Shown: positions 1 through 5,255 of the stretch, piece after piece
Numbering within the stretch: the first letter of the stretch is position 1
Layout: each line of letters opens with the position of its first letter
NCBI RefSeq assembly: GCF_050337105.1
Contig: NZ_JAKJSQ010000123.1
Location: 1 to 5,579 of the forward strand
Source of the DNA: Aliivibrio_A kagoshimensis
GTDB taxonomy: Bacteria; Pseudomonadota; Gammaproteobacteria; Enterobacterales; Vibrionaceae
Reading direction: 5' to 3'
DNA: 5,579 nt
Position numbers and translations under genes: made by a program
The notes under the pieces: generated by a model
Seen by the model: the letters and a program-made list of their open reading frames with translations, nothing else
What the model was told of the DNA's origin: nothing
The model's database searches: none

Positions 1-328
1 TAGAAAATCTCTAAATTCTCGTCAAAGTAATACGTTAGCGGTTTGTGGTTACAGTTTTGGCGATGACCACATTAATAATGAAATTGAGTTCGCTTTATCT
101 AAAGAAGAAAACAAAACAGTACTTTTGGCATTTTTGGAGTGTAGGGATGACATACCATTATGTTTAGAAAAGTGGCGTAGTTCCAGTTTTGGTTCAAGAG
201 TAATTATTGCTTCGTTGCGTGGTTTATATGTCGGAGACCAAGGCCCATTTAAAAGAAAAGACGATGATGATTATTGGTGGACATTCAAAGGTGTAACATC
301 AGTGCTAAAGAATGGATGCGAGGTTTAG
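1..328 (+). CDS. SIR2-family NADase subunit of a SIR2-HerA defence pair (3' end only)
   Basis: The reading frame is open from base 2, so the start of the gene lies outside the window and 108 C-terminal residues are visible. The visible residues 14-25 read VCGYSFGDDHIN, the late Rossmann-fold motif typical of SIR2_2-like domains in bacterial defence proteins. A mixed alpha/beta tail follows, ending in a short Trp/Tyr- and Asp-rich segment. Proteins of this family hydrolyse NAD+; the catalytic Asn/His region would be upstream and cannot be checked here. The TAG stop lies 2 bp before the start of a HerA-type ATPase, so the two are almost certainly one operon and one complex. In the known SIR2-HerA (Nezha) anti-phage system the SIR2 subunits sit on a HerA hexamer and deplete NAD+ during infection. 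The family call is firm from the motif plus the neighbour. A different SIR2-like defence subtype remains possible. Confidence 0.85.
   Translation, partial: RKSLNSRQSNTLAVCGYSFGDDHINNEIEFALSKEENKTVLLAFLECRDDIPLCLEKWRSSSFGSRVIIASLRGLYVGDQGPFKRKDDDDYWWTFKGVTSVLKNGCEV
318..323 (+). promoter_or_regulatory. Ribosome binding site of the HerA gene
   Basis: GCGAGG lies inside the last codons of the SIR2 gene and ends 7 nt before the ATG at 331. It favours 331 as the HerA start over the in-frame ATG at 316 and the TTG at 274, which would overlap the upstream gene. Its position implies translational coupling of the two subunits. Confidence 0.5.
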
Positions 329-330
329 TT

Positions 331-2166
331 ATGTTTACACCGGAAGAAGAGTTAAAGATTGGGCAGGTTGTTGAGGTATCTGGAACTAATATTAAGGTAG
401 AGATCTCCGATAAAATATCTGAGCTGTCTAGGACATTCAATGGTCGCGTTTACCCTATCGGTCAAATAGGTAGCATGGTTAAAATTCACTATGGTCGAAA
501 AATAATTTTTGGTTTAGTGACTATGCTCAGAATGCGATCAGAAGAGTTAATTGAAGCAGGTATGCCCGTAACTGCTGATTCTGATCAGCGTGTAATGGAA
601 GTCCAACTGCTAGCTGAAGGCAGCTGGAATAATACAAAATCAAATTTGGCTTTCAAACGTGGTATTAAAACTTACCCTTTACCCCAGCAAGGCGTATACC
701 TTCTAACCAACGAAGAAATTTCTTTTGTATACCGTTCCGCTGAAGGTACAAGAGATGATGAAGTAGATCCATTAGTTCCCTTTGCGGTTTACAGTGCTTC
801 TGAATCTACAGCTTGTCGAGCTAACATTAATAAAATGTTTGGTATGCATTGTGCTGTTCTTGGCTCTACAGGATCTGGTAAGTCTGGTACCGTTGCTGCG
901 ATTATTCATAGTGTACTATCGCATAAAAATGATGAAAAAGAGCTGTCTCCTCAGATAGTAGTTATTGATCCCCATGGAGAGTATGGTTCCGCATTTAAGG
1001 CTAGAGCTGTACAGTACCGTGCATATGACATCGCAACAGGTGATGACGGACAAGAAGAGATAAAGCTTCCGTATTGGTTAATGTCTAGTGATGAGTTTAC
1101 TAATCTGATTATTGGTAAAACAGAAAGAAGTGCTACAAGCCAAAATAATGCAGTTCAGAAAGCACTTGCTCATGCCAGAATGGTTGCAGCTAAGATTGTA
1201 AAGCCTTGCCCGAGAGAGTTCGGAACAAATAAACTAGATCATTTAGATAATTTCGATGATCCAGATCTTTGTGATGACAAAGATACGTCGGACATTCTGG
1301 AGTTTGACCGTGATAAGCCTAGACCATTCTGTTTAGAAGAATTTGAAAGTCATATTAAATATATACAGGGAGGCAGAAAAACAAATGCCGGACATGTAAC
1401 TATGACAAATACTGATCTGGCAAAATCACCTGTTCCTTCAGTATTGGATAAGCTCAAGGTTCTCCGAAGAGATACTAGGCTTTCATTTATGATGAAGTGT
1501 TGGGCTGATAATGGTGATGAAATCAAATTACATCAAGTCTTGAATCAATTCATAGGTGCGCCTAGTCAGGCAGGAAAAGATATTAGAATTATTGATATTT
1601 CAGGCCTACCAAATGAAGTCGCAGGCCCTCTGACTGCATTAATTGCTAGGTTACTTTTTCAATATAAAGTATTCCAGACTCAAGAAGAGAAAGAGANAGA
1701 TCCTATTTTATTGGTCTGTGAAGAAGCGCATAGATATGTTCCAGACCATGGGGAGGCTCAGTATGCAGCTGCTCAGGAAGCAATAAGACGTATTGCAAGA
1801 GAGGGGCGAAAATACGGAATTGGCTTGATGCTGGTAAGTCAGCGGCCAGCCGATGTAGACAGTACAGTCATTTCACAGTGTGGTACGTGGGTTGTATTAA
1901 GACTTACAAATTCAGCCGATCAACAGCATGTTGCACGGTTTTTGCCAGATGGATTGTCTGGAATGGTAGGTGCGTTACCGATTTTGTCTCAGCAAGAAGC
2001 AATTTTTGTTGGTGAAGGGGCTGCTTTACCTTCTAGGGTAAGAGTAAGAGATCTAAAAGAAGACCAACTACCGAAATCAAATACCATACCATTTGCTCAT
2101 GGCTGGGCGAGTGAACGCTTAGAATTAGATAAATTGAAGGAAATATCTGAGAGGATGTGTAGCTAA
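331..2166 (+). CDS. herA: HerA-like hexameric ATPase (DUF87, FtsK/HerA superfamily)
   Basis: 611-residue ATPase that should assemble as a hexamer with the SIR2 protein encoded just upstream. Residues about 1-90 are beta-rich and look like a HAS-barrel domain. The Walker A motif GSTGSGKS is at residues 178-185 (K184). A hydrophobic strand ending in VCEEAHRYVP carries the Walker B acidic pair at E464-E465. REGRKYG at 490-496, with R490 and R493 as candidate arginine fingers, leads into the sensor-like LVSQRP at 501-506 and the RLTN segment, all characteristic of HerA. An acidic stretch at about 303-321 has nine Asp in 19 residues. In the known SIR2-HerA anti-phage system both subunits are needed and the ATPase controls the NADase and/or nuclease output. 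The ATG at 331 is chosen because it follows the SIR2 stop by 2 bp and has a Shine-Dalgarno sequence. Base 1697 is an N, leaving residue 456 unknown (Lys, Arg, Ile or Thr), but the frame is intact on both sides. An attC site starts 7 bp after the stop. Confidence 0.93.
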   Translation: MFTPEEELKIGQVVEVSGTNIKVEISDKISELSRTFNGRVYPIGQIGSMVKIHYGRKIIFGLVTMLRMRSEELIEAGMPVTADSDQRVMEVQLLAEGSWNNTKSNLAFKRGIKTYPLPQQGVYLLTNEEISFVYRSAEGTRDDEVDPLVPFAVYSASESTACRANINKMFGMHCAVLGSTGSGKSGTVAAIIHSVLSHKNDEKELSPQIVVIDPHGEYGSAFKARAVQYRAYDIATGDDGQEEIKLPYWLMSSDEFTNLIIGKTERSATSQNNAVQKALAHARMVAAKIVKPCPREFGTNKLDHLDNFDDPDLCDDKDTSDILEFDRDKPRPFCLEEFESHIKYIQGGRKTNAGHVTMTNTDLAKSPVPSVLDKLKVLRRDTRLSFMMKCWADNGDEIKLHQVLNQFIGAPSQAGKDIRIIDISGLPNEVAGPLTALIARLLFQYKVFQTQEEKEXDPILLVCEEAHRYVPDHGEAQYAAAQEAIRRIAREGRKYGIGLMLVSQRPADVDSTVISQCGTWVVLRLTNSADQQHVARFLPDGLSGMVGALPILSQQEAIFVGEGAALPSRVRVRDLKEDQLPKSNTIPFAHGWASERLELDKLKEISERMCS

Positions 2167-2173
2167 AAGCGCG

Positions 2174-2273
2174 TTATAACAAGGCAATTAAACGGAACTA
2201 AAACAGTGTGTTACGTTCCGCTTCGCTACACAGTATAACCCACAGTTTTAGTCCGCTTATTGCGGCGTTAAGT
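2174..2273 (+). other. Integron attC recombination site following the SIR2-HerA operon
   Basis: About 100 bp. The R'' core TTATAAC is at 2174-2180 (part of GCGTTATAAC) and the R' core GTTAAGT is at 2267-2273, matching the GTTRRRY consensus, with the integrase cut expected between G2267 and T2268. The arms are imperfectly complementary: CGGAACTAAAAC near 2193 pairs with GTTTTAGTCCG near 2244, leaving one unpaired A, the usual extrahelical base of attC. This site closes the cassette holding SIR2-HerA. That cassette should therefore begin with a sequence complementary to this R'', roughly GTTATAACGCGC, outside the window. Confidence 0.87.
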
Positions 2274-2279
2274 GTTCAT

Positions 2280-2285
2280 GGAGGT
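2280..2285 (+). promoter_or_regulatory. Strong ribosome binding site deciding a GTG start
   Basis: GGAGGT lies 3 nt before the GTG at 2289. The spacing is a little short but this is the only good Shine-Dalgarno in the cassette leader. The open frame also extends back to a GTG at 2208, but that codon lies inside the preceding attC site, in another cassette, and cannot be the native start. Confidence 0.55.
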
Positions 2286-2288
2286 ATT

Positions 2289-2597
2289 GTGCTAGATAAT
2301 GTGGCTTTGGCAAAAAGAGTCCTTACTGATAATACTGAAGTGTTATATGGCATATTTGGCTTTATAAATACTTCTGGGTATTTTCCACCATGCTCTTTTT
2401 TCAATGAATTTCTAATAGGTGGTAGCGATCCGTGTGATCAAGATGGGCGTATGGAGAGCTGGGAACCTTTTGAGCTTACAGCTGTTGAACATTCTTTAAT
2501 ACTTTCTTGGTGGCAATCTATATATCCAGGCACACTGGAAGATAGCCTCAATGTAGAGAATTGGGGGGACTGGGTTCAAGAGATACTTGAGAGGTAA
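2289..2597 (+). CDS. Small acidic cassette protein of unknown function (102 aa)
   Basis: The gene fills its cassette, starting 21 bp after the cassette border and ending 24 bp before its attC, the normal layout of an integron cassette gene. The product is acidic, with an aromatic-rich middle part (YGIFGFINTSGYFPPCSFF) and a tryptophan-rich C-terminal half (MESWEPFEL, LSWWQSIYPG, ENWGDWVQEILER). There is no signal peptide, transmembrane helix or recognisable catalytic motif. It looks like a small soluble alpha/beta protein. I do not recognise a family. Its size and composition would suit an immunity or antitoxin-like protein, but nothing in the sequence proves that. Integron genes usually depend on an upstream cassette promoter or on Pc, and no clear promoter is visible in the short leader. 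Confidence 0.65.
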   Translation: MLDNVALAKRVLTDNTEVLYGIFGFINTSGYFPPCSFFNEFLIGGSDPCDQDGRMESWEPFELTAVEHSLILSWWQSIYPGTLEDSLNVENWGDWVQEILER

Positions 2598-2621
2598 CAT
2601 GGTTCATTATCAGCAGGCCAC

Positions 2622-2726
2622 ACTTAACAAACGCAGTCAATCTGACAGTCTAAAACTGTCACCTTTTGTGCTGAAAAGCGCACAAAAACCGCCAATTTTA
2701 GCCTTCAGTTGCTGCGGGCGTTATAG
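2622..2726 (+). other. Integron attC recombination site
   Basis: About 105 bp. The R'' core ACTTAAC is at 2622-2628 and the R' core GTTATAG at 2720-2726, with the cut after G2720. The two arms are imperfectly complementary (CGCAG..CAA and CTAAAA on the left against TTTTAG and GTTGCTGCGGGCG on the right). The tip carries a perfect 8-bp hairpin, 2664-2671 with 2680-2687 (TTTTGTGC and GCACAAAA). R'' matches the start of its own cassette exactly. Confidence 0.87.
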
Positions 2727-2730
2727 CTTA

Positions 2731-2737
2731 AAGGAAG
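2731..2737 (+). promoter_or_regulatory. Ribosome binding site of the 196-aa cassette gene
   Basis: AAGGAAG lies 4 nt before the ATG at 2742 and only 11 bp into the cassette. It supports that ATG as the start. Confidence 0.5.
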
Positions 2738-2741
2738 TCAG

Positions 2742-3332
2742 ATGACCGGAACGTATGATTGGAATCCAATGCCTCACAAAGTCGACATTAAATGTCCGGC
2801 ATGTGCCGAGCATTCGGTATTCGAATTTGCTGAGGTTGTGAAAATCGCACTCAAAAAAGACGTGCCTTTCTTCGAGCAAAGTGATCTATTTGAGTATTAT
2901 CTATTTAAAGATTCATGCGGCCATAACTGGCATGGAGCAACGTATTACGCCAACTTACATGGTGGTTCAACTGCCGCAATCCAGGATCTACCCGAAGGGT
3001 ACGCCCCAGAAAACTGGAATCACTCAAAGTATCTAACCAGAAATCACGGTCTAGACCTTGGTGCATTTAACTGCACTCACTGCCAAACGAGAAAACCCTA
3101 TATTTTGCAATGGCCATCAGACGCTTTTTACTCCATCTCATATAAAGGCGAAGTTCTGTGGGCATTTAATCGTGAGTCTGCGGTAGAGCTACGTGATTAC
3201 ATTGCGTCAAATGAAAGAAAAACTGAAAAATACAAATGGGCTAGTTTTCTTTTGCATATTCCAACTTTGTTCAAAAAACAAAACGCCCGTGATAATGTAA
3301 TCAAACAAATAAACAGAGTTCTTGCATGCTAA
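2742..3332 (+). CDS. Cassette protein with Cys/His zinc-binding motifs, function unknown (196 aa)
   Basis: This is the only gene of its cassette. An early CPAC knuckle (C18, C21) is followed by SCGHNWH (C59, H61, H64) and a second knuckle CTHC (C111, C114) ahead of TRKPY. This spacing suggests one or two zinc-ribbon-like folds, probably structural. An aromatic-rich beta section follows (ILQWPSDAFYSISYKGEVLWAF), then a basic helical C-terminus from about residue 145 (RESAVELRDYIASNERKTEKYKW). The last residues contain the short hydrophobic segment ASFLLHIPTLF, too short and too close to charged residues for a confident membrane helix. No signal peptide is seen. Zinc knuckles with a basic tail would fit nucleic acid binding, but that is an inference. 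The start has a good Shine-Dalgarno and begins 21 bp into the cassette; the stop is 3 bp before attC. Confidence 0.75.
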   Translation: MTGTYDWNPMPHKVDIKCPACAEHSVFEFAEVVKIALKKDVPFFEQSDLFEYYLFKDSCGHNWHGATYYANLHGGSTAAIQDLPEGYAPENWNHSKYLTRNHGLDLGAFNCTHCQTRKPYILQWPSDAFYSISYKGEVLWAFNRESAVELRDYIASNERKTEKYKWASFLLHIPTLFKKQNARDNVIKQINRVLAC

Positions 3333-3335
3333 AGG

Positions 3336-3439
3336 CTATAACAAAGCAATCTTGCGGAACTCCGTGTGCTGTCACCTTGTTTGCAAAAATACGCAAACAA
3401 GCCGCCATCACACTCCGTCCGTAAATTGCGGCGTTGAGG
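3336..3439 (+). other. Integron attC recombination site with an atypical R' core
   Basis: About 104 bp. R'' is GCTATAAC at 3335-3342. The arms pair as CGGAAC with GTCCG (one unpaired A) and GTGTG with CACAC, separated by an unpaired TCC/TCC block, as expected for the central spacer of attC. The tip is a perfect 9-bp hairpin: CTTGTTTGC at 3376-3384 with GCAAACAAG at 3393-3401. The site ends TTGCGGC then GTTGAGG at 3433-3439. The last base of that core is G rather than the usual pyrimidine, because the sequence after GTT belongs to the inverted-repeat element described next. Confidence 0.85.
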
Positions 3440-3448
3440 CTGTAGGAT
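3436..3448 (+). repeat. Left 13-bp terminal inverted repeat
   Basis: GAGGCTGTAGGAT is the exact reverse complement of the sequence at 3590-3602. It directly follows the GTT of the attC core. Confidence 0.85.
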
Positions 3449-3589
3449 AACTCGATTTCAAAAAATAGAGATTAAATGAACGTATTTTTAGACAAAAAAT
3501 CACGTCTCTACGTGAGATCTAGATAGGTTCAACCCCTAAAGGCTTCTACTTTTTAACGTAGAAGACGGTATTAAAATAGCTGTGGAGAA

Positions 3590-3602
3590 ATCCTACAGCC
3601 TC
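3590..3602 (-). repeat. Right 13-bp terminal inverted repeat
   Basis: ATCCTACAGCCTC is the exact reverse complement of 3436-3448. The next three bases are GTT, matching the triplet before the left repeat. Confidence 0.85.
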
Positions 3603-3603
3603 G

Positions 3604-4036
3604 TTATGTGACTCTCAGGCTATGAAGTATAAAAATATAATTTCGGCGATTCACAACTTTGGACATAGTTTTTCGAGTTATGAAAATTATGTCGACGATA
3701 ATTTTGTAATTGATGAGTTAAGAAATATTCGACGAAATGGATATGATATCTCAGTTAATTGGCTTACTCGTGAATTTGAGCCATCTCAATTACTGAGTGA
3801 AAGAATCACTAAATCAATTGGTTATTGGGCAGATTCTCTAGAAGAGCATTTAGTTAAACATAATGTTGAGCCTTCTGCGATCAAAAGCCTTGTGTTTAAA
3901 TGGCCAGTAAAAACTATGCATTATATTGTGGCAATTGACGACCGTGATATAGAACATAAAAAAGTAATTAAGTATGCGAGTTAAGTCACATAACAAACTA
4001 GAATAGGTGTCGCGCAGCCGACACCTTATTCAGGTG
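3604..4036 (+). mobile_element. Integron gene cassette (433 bp)
   Basis: The left border is shown by GTTATGTGAC at 3603-3612, which is perfectly complementary over 10 bases to GTCACATAAC at 3985-3994 at the start of its attC. The right border is the crossover at 4036/4037. It contains one plus-strand gene (3622-3984). Confidence 0.85.
3622..3984 (+). CDS. Cassette protein of unknown function (120 aa)
   Basis: A single gene that fills its cassette, with the stop codon touching the R'' side of attC. The N-terminal third is rich in aromatics and polar residues (IHNFGHSFSSYENYVDDNF). A helical middle follows (LLSERITKSIGYWADSLEEHLVKHN), then an apparent beta strand (TMHYIVAIDD) and a charged end. 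There is no signal peptide, membrane segment or known catalytic motif. The layout recalls other small alpha/beta integron cassette proteins, but I cannot name a family. Only a weak Shine-Dalgarno (AGG, very close to the ATG) is present. The leader now joins the structured inverted-repeat block 19 bp upstream, so expression may be influenced by that block. The ORF is AT-rich like its neighbours. Confidence 0.68.
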   Translation: MKYKNIISAIHNFGHSFSSYENYVDDNFVIDELRNIRRNGYDISVNWLTREFEPSQLLSERITKSIGYWADSLEEHLVKHNVEPSAIKSLVFKWPVKTMHYIVAIDDRDIEHKKVIKYAS

Positions 4037-4042
4037 TTGAAC
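3985..4042 (+). other. Short integron attC recombination site
   Basis: R'' is GTCACATAAC at 3985-3994 (core ACATAAC 3988-3994) and R' is GTTGAAC at 4036-4042, a full match to GTTRRRY. The stem is GGTGTCG 4006-4012 with CGACACC 4019-4025 around a 6-nt loop, extended by GAATA with TATTC and CT with AG, leaving A4000 as the extrahelical base. At about 55 bp it is roughly half the length of the other sites here, and near the short end for attC sites. Confidence 0.83.
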
Positions 4043-4283
4043 AAGCCCGAAGCCCCTCTCTATATAGTAAATTGTGAAGTTCGAGTTGGTGGGGTTTTTA
4101 TTCAAAGCTACATAACAGGGACACTCACCCTAACGAAAGCTAAATCCAAGCAACAACTGCATCCTCATGCTTCGTGTTCTCAGTGAAGGTTGGTGATTAA
4201 AATCAGCGAAATAGAGTGAGTTTCACAGTAAAAACCGGCAGCTATCGATCTTCAGGCGTGTTGAGTGTGTGTTGGTAAGGATT
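4043..4283. other. Non-coding spacer between the integron array and the transposase gene
   Basis: I see no convincing gene on either strand. It holds the left copy of an 18-bp motif that recurs inverted beyond the transposase gene (4116-4133), and a weak palindrome (TGATTAAAATCA near 4193). If the array continued, a cassette starting GTTGAAC at 4036 should end in an attC with R'' GTTCAAC, and none is visible to the right on the plus strand. The array is therefore probably interrupted or ended here. Confidence 0.5.
4116..4133 (+). repeat. Left copy of an inverted 18-bp motif flanking the RAYT gene
   Basis: CAGGGACACTCACCCTAA. It matches the reverse complement of 5403-5420 at 15 of 18 positions. 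The pair encloses the transposase gene and points inward in opposite orientations, as element ends or REP-type target sequences would. Confidence 0.55.
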
Positions 4284-5255
4284 TTACGCGGCAGTGGTGA
4301 TTTTAAGCCCGGAGCTTCGTTTCCGGTTCAATTTATGGATAGCGTGGGAGTACGATTTCACCTCTCCCACTATACTGGCTCGGTTCTGTTCAAGAGTGGT
4401 GCAGAGTGTTAGCCACTCTTTCTGTTCAACGTTCAATTGTTGTAAAACAGGTGGGGCAGAGGCATCAATCGCGCCGCGCTTATTCGGCTTTATCTGTTTC
4501 CCGCTCCAATCGACAAGCTCCAGATAGTCATCCAATCTAAACGGAATGCCTTTAATCACCTCGTTGGTTGGGTTACCAATGAAGGGATGCAGGCAAGGAG
4601 GAGTTAACTTGTTCGATTTAAGGGCAGCGAGCCGCTCTTTGACTGAGGTGAAATCAGAGGTTTCAAGTGAGTCTGCCATGCTGGCTCGAATCGGATTTAA
4701 ATCGACATAAGCCATCGCAGTTAATAGCGCTTTCTCATCCAGCAGCGCCTGGCTTTTAAAGCGGCCTTCCCAGAAGTGGCCGGTGCAGTCATCCTCTTTG
4801 TTCGCTAGCCTGGCGATGGTTTGATTGATGATTTTCATGAACCAACTGATGCTAGATAACCGTTCGCGCCACTCGGAGATGATTTGCTGACACACGACTT
4901 TGGTTGAGCTATGAGTATCTTGTTTCGTTAAATAGCGGTGAATCAATACTGGCATCTCATGCAATGAACACCAACGGTCTACGACTTCTTGCTCAGACAG
5001 GTTCTTAACGCCATCACAATCAATACTGAGCACCAAATGGTAGTGATTATTCATGATGGCATAGGCACAAATATCTATACAAAACATGGCGCTGAGCTCT
5101 TTGAGTTTATCTTCAATCCAACCACGACGGTGCTCAAAGCTCTGTTGGGTAACAGAATCTACACCACACAAATAACTGCGTCTCACACATCGGGAGACAA
5201 TGTGATAATAGGGCGTCGCCTCTGAGCAGATAAGCTGACTTCTTGGTACGGTCAC
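4284..5255 (-). CDS. REP-associated tyrosine transposase-like protein (Y1/HUH, IS200-related)
   Basis: 323-residue single-strand DNA transposase of the Y1 HUH class. The N-terminus has the typical TPYYHIVSRCVRRSYLCG block at about residues 14-31. The metal-binding HUH motif is H71-Y72-H73 within MNNHYHLVLS. The block GHFWEGRFKSQALLDE at 159-174 is strongly conserved in this family. Y183 in AYVDLNPIRA aligns with the catalytic tyrosine of the E. coli RAYT protein before the conserved NP, so all catalytic residues seem present. The C-terminal region after about 215 is a family-specific extension. Such proteins nick and join hairpin-forming DNA and act on REP-like palindromes; they are usually single-copy domesticated genes rather than classical insertion sequences. 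The GTG start at 5255 gives the expected N-terminus, with GAGAG about 7 nt upstream; no in-frame ATG is available. The gene points toward the integron array, against the cassette genes. Confidence 0.88.
   Translation of the reverse strand: MTVPRSQLICSEATPYYHIVSRCVRRSYLCGVDSVTQQSFEHRRGWIEDKLKELSAMFCIDICAYAIMNNHYHLVLSIDCDGVKNLSEQEVVDRWCSLHEMPVLIHRYLTKQDTHSSTKVVCQQIISEWRERLSSISWFMKIINQTIARLANKEDDCTGHFWEGRFKSQALLDEKALLTAMAYVDLNPIRASMADSLETSDFTSVKERLAALKSNKLTPPCLHPFIGNPTNEVIKGIPFRLDDYLELVDWSGKQIKPNKRGAIDASAPPVLQQLNVEQKEWLTLCTTLEQNRASIVGEVKSYSHAIHKLNRKRSSGLKITTAA

Larger units (their letters stand above)
2268..2720 (+). mobile_element. Integron gene cassette (453 bp)
   Basis: The borders are the two integrase crossover points G|TT at 2267/2268 and 2720/2721. 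The first bases, with the preceding G, read GTTAAGT, the exact reverse complement of ACTTAAC in the R'' core of this cassette's own attC. That is what is expected when a circular cassette has been inserted by an integron integrase. It contains one plus-strand gene (2289-2597). Confidence 0.87.
2721..3433 (+). mobile_element. Integron gene cassette (713 bp)
   Basis: It runs from the crossover at 2720/2721 to that at 3433/3434. Its first bases, GTTATAGC including the border G, are the exact complement of GCTATAAC at 3335-3342 in its own attC, so the cassette is intact. It contains one plus-strand gene (2742-3332). Confidence 0.87.
3434..3603. mobile_element. Gene-less inverted-repeat block at an integron crossover: decayed cassette or miniature element
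   Basis: Bases 3436-3602 (167 bp) are bounded by perfect 13-bp inverted repeats and flanked on both sides by GTT (3433-3435 and 3603-3605), the exact triplet cut by integron integrases. There is no gene longer than a 16-codon frame. Three hairpins lie inside: TCACGT/ACGTGA (3500-3515), TAGG/CCTA with a 7-nt loop (3524-3538) and CTTCTAC/GTAGAAG (3543-3564). In one model this is a cassette whose attC body was deleted, since the right arm would be the expected R'' if it continued with AAC. In the other it is a small non-autonomous element that inserted at the attC crossover and duplicated GTT. Removing the block plus one GTT restores a normal attC joined to the next cassette, which slightly favours the second. 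A structured non-coding RNA carried as a cassette is also possible. Confidence 0.6.

Noticed and set aside
125..328. A separate 67-aa gene starting at TTG 125
   Set aside because: The frame is open to the left edge and carries the SIR2 motif, so it is the 3' end of a longer gene.
274..330. N-terminal extension of HerA from a TTG at 274 or an ATG at 316
   Set aside because: It overlaps the SIR2 C-terminus; the ATG at 331 is better spaced from the GAGG signal and from the upstream stop.
2208..2288. Longer start (GTG 2208) for the 102-aa cassette gene
   Set aside because: It lies inside the preceding attC site, outside the cassette; a strong ribosome binding site supports GTG 2289.
3476..3526. 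16-aa ORF inside the inverted-repeat block
   Set aside because: Very short, weak ribosome binding site, and overlapping two of the hairpins; kept only as a remote possibility of a leader peptide.
3527..3533. GTTCAAC as an attC R'' core (it matches RYYYAAC and complements GTTGAAC at 4036)
   Set aside because: It lies upstream of its putative partner and in another unit; no paired arms surround it.
3500..3564. tRNA gene, because of the T-loop-like hairpin TAGG-TTCAACC-CCTA
   Set aside because: The T stem has only 4 bp, no acceptor stem or CCA fits, and the anticodon-like hairpin has the wrong loop size.
3436..3602. Retron msr/msd RNA, because of the terminal inverted repeats and size
   Set aside because: No reverse transcriptase gene is nearby and no recognisable msr/msd pattern or branching-G context was found.
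2174..4042. CRISPR array
   Set aside because: The spaced repeats are attC sites with genes between them and differ in sequence; there are no short identical repeats with spacers.
4294..5225. Plus-strand ORFs at 4294-4527 and 4989-5225
   Set aside because: Both are antisense to the well-supported transposase gene.
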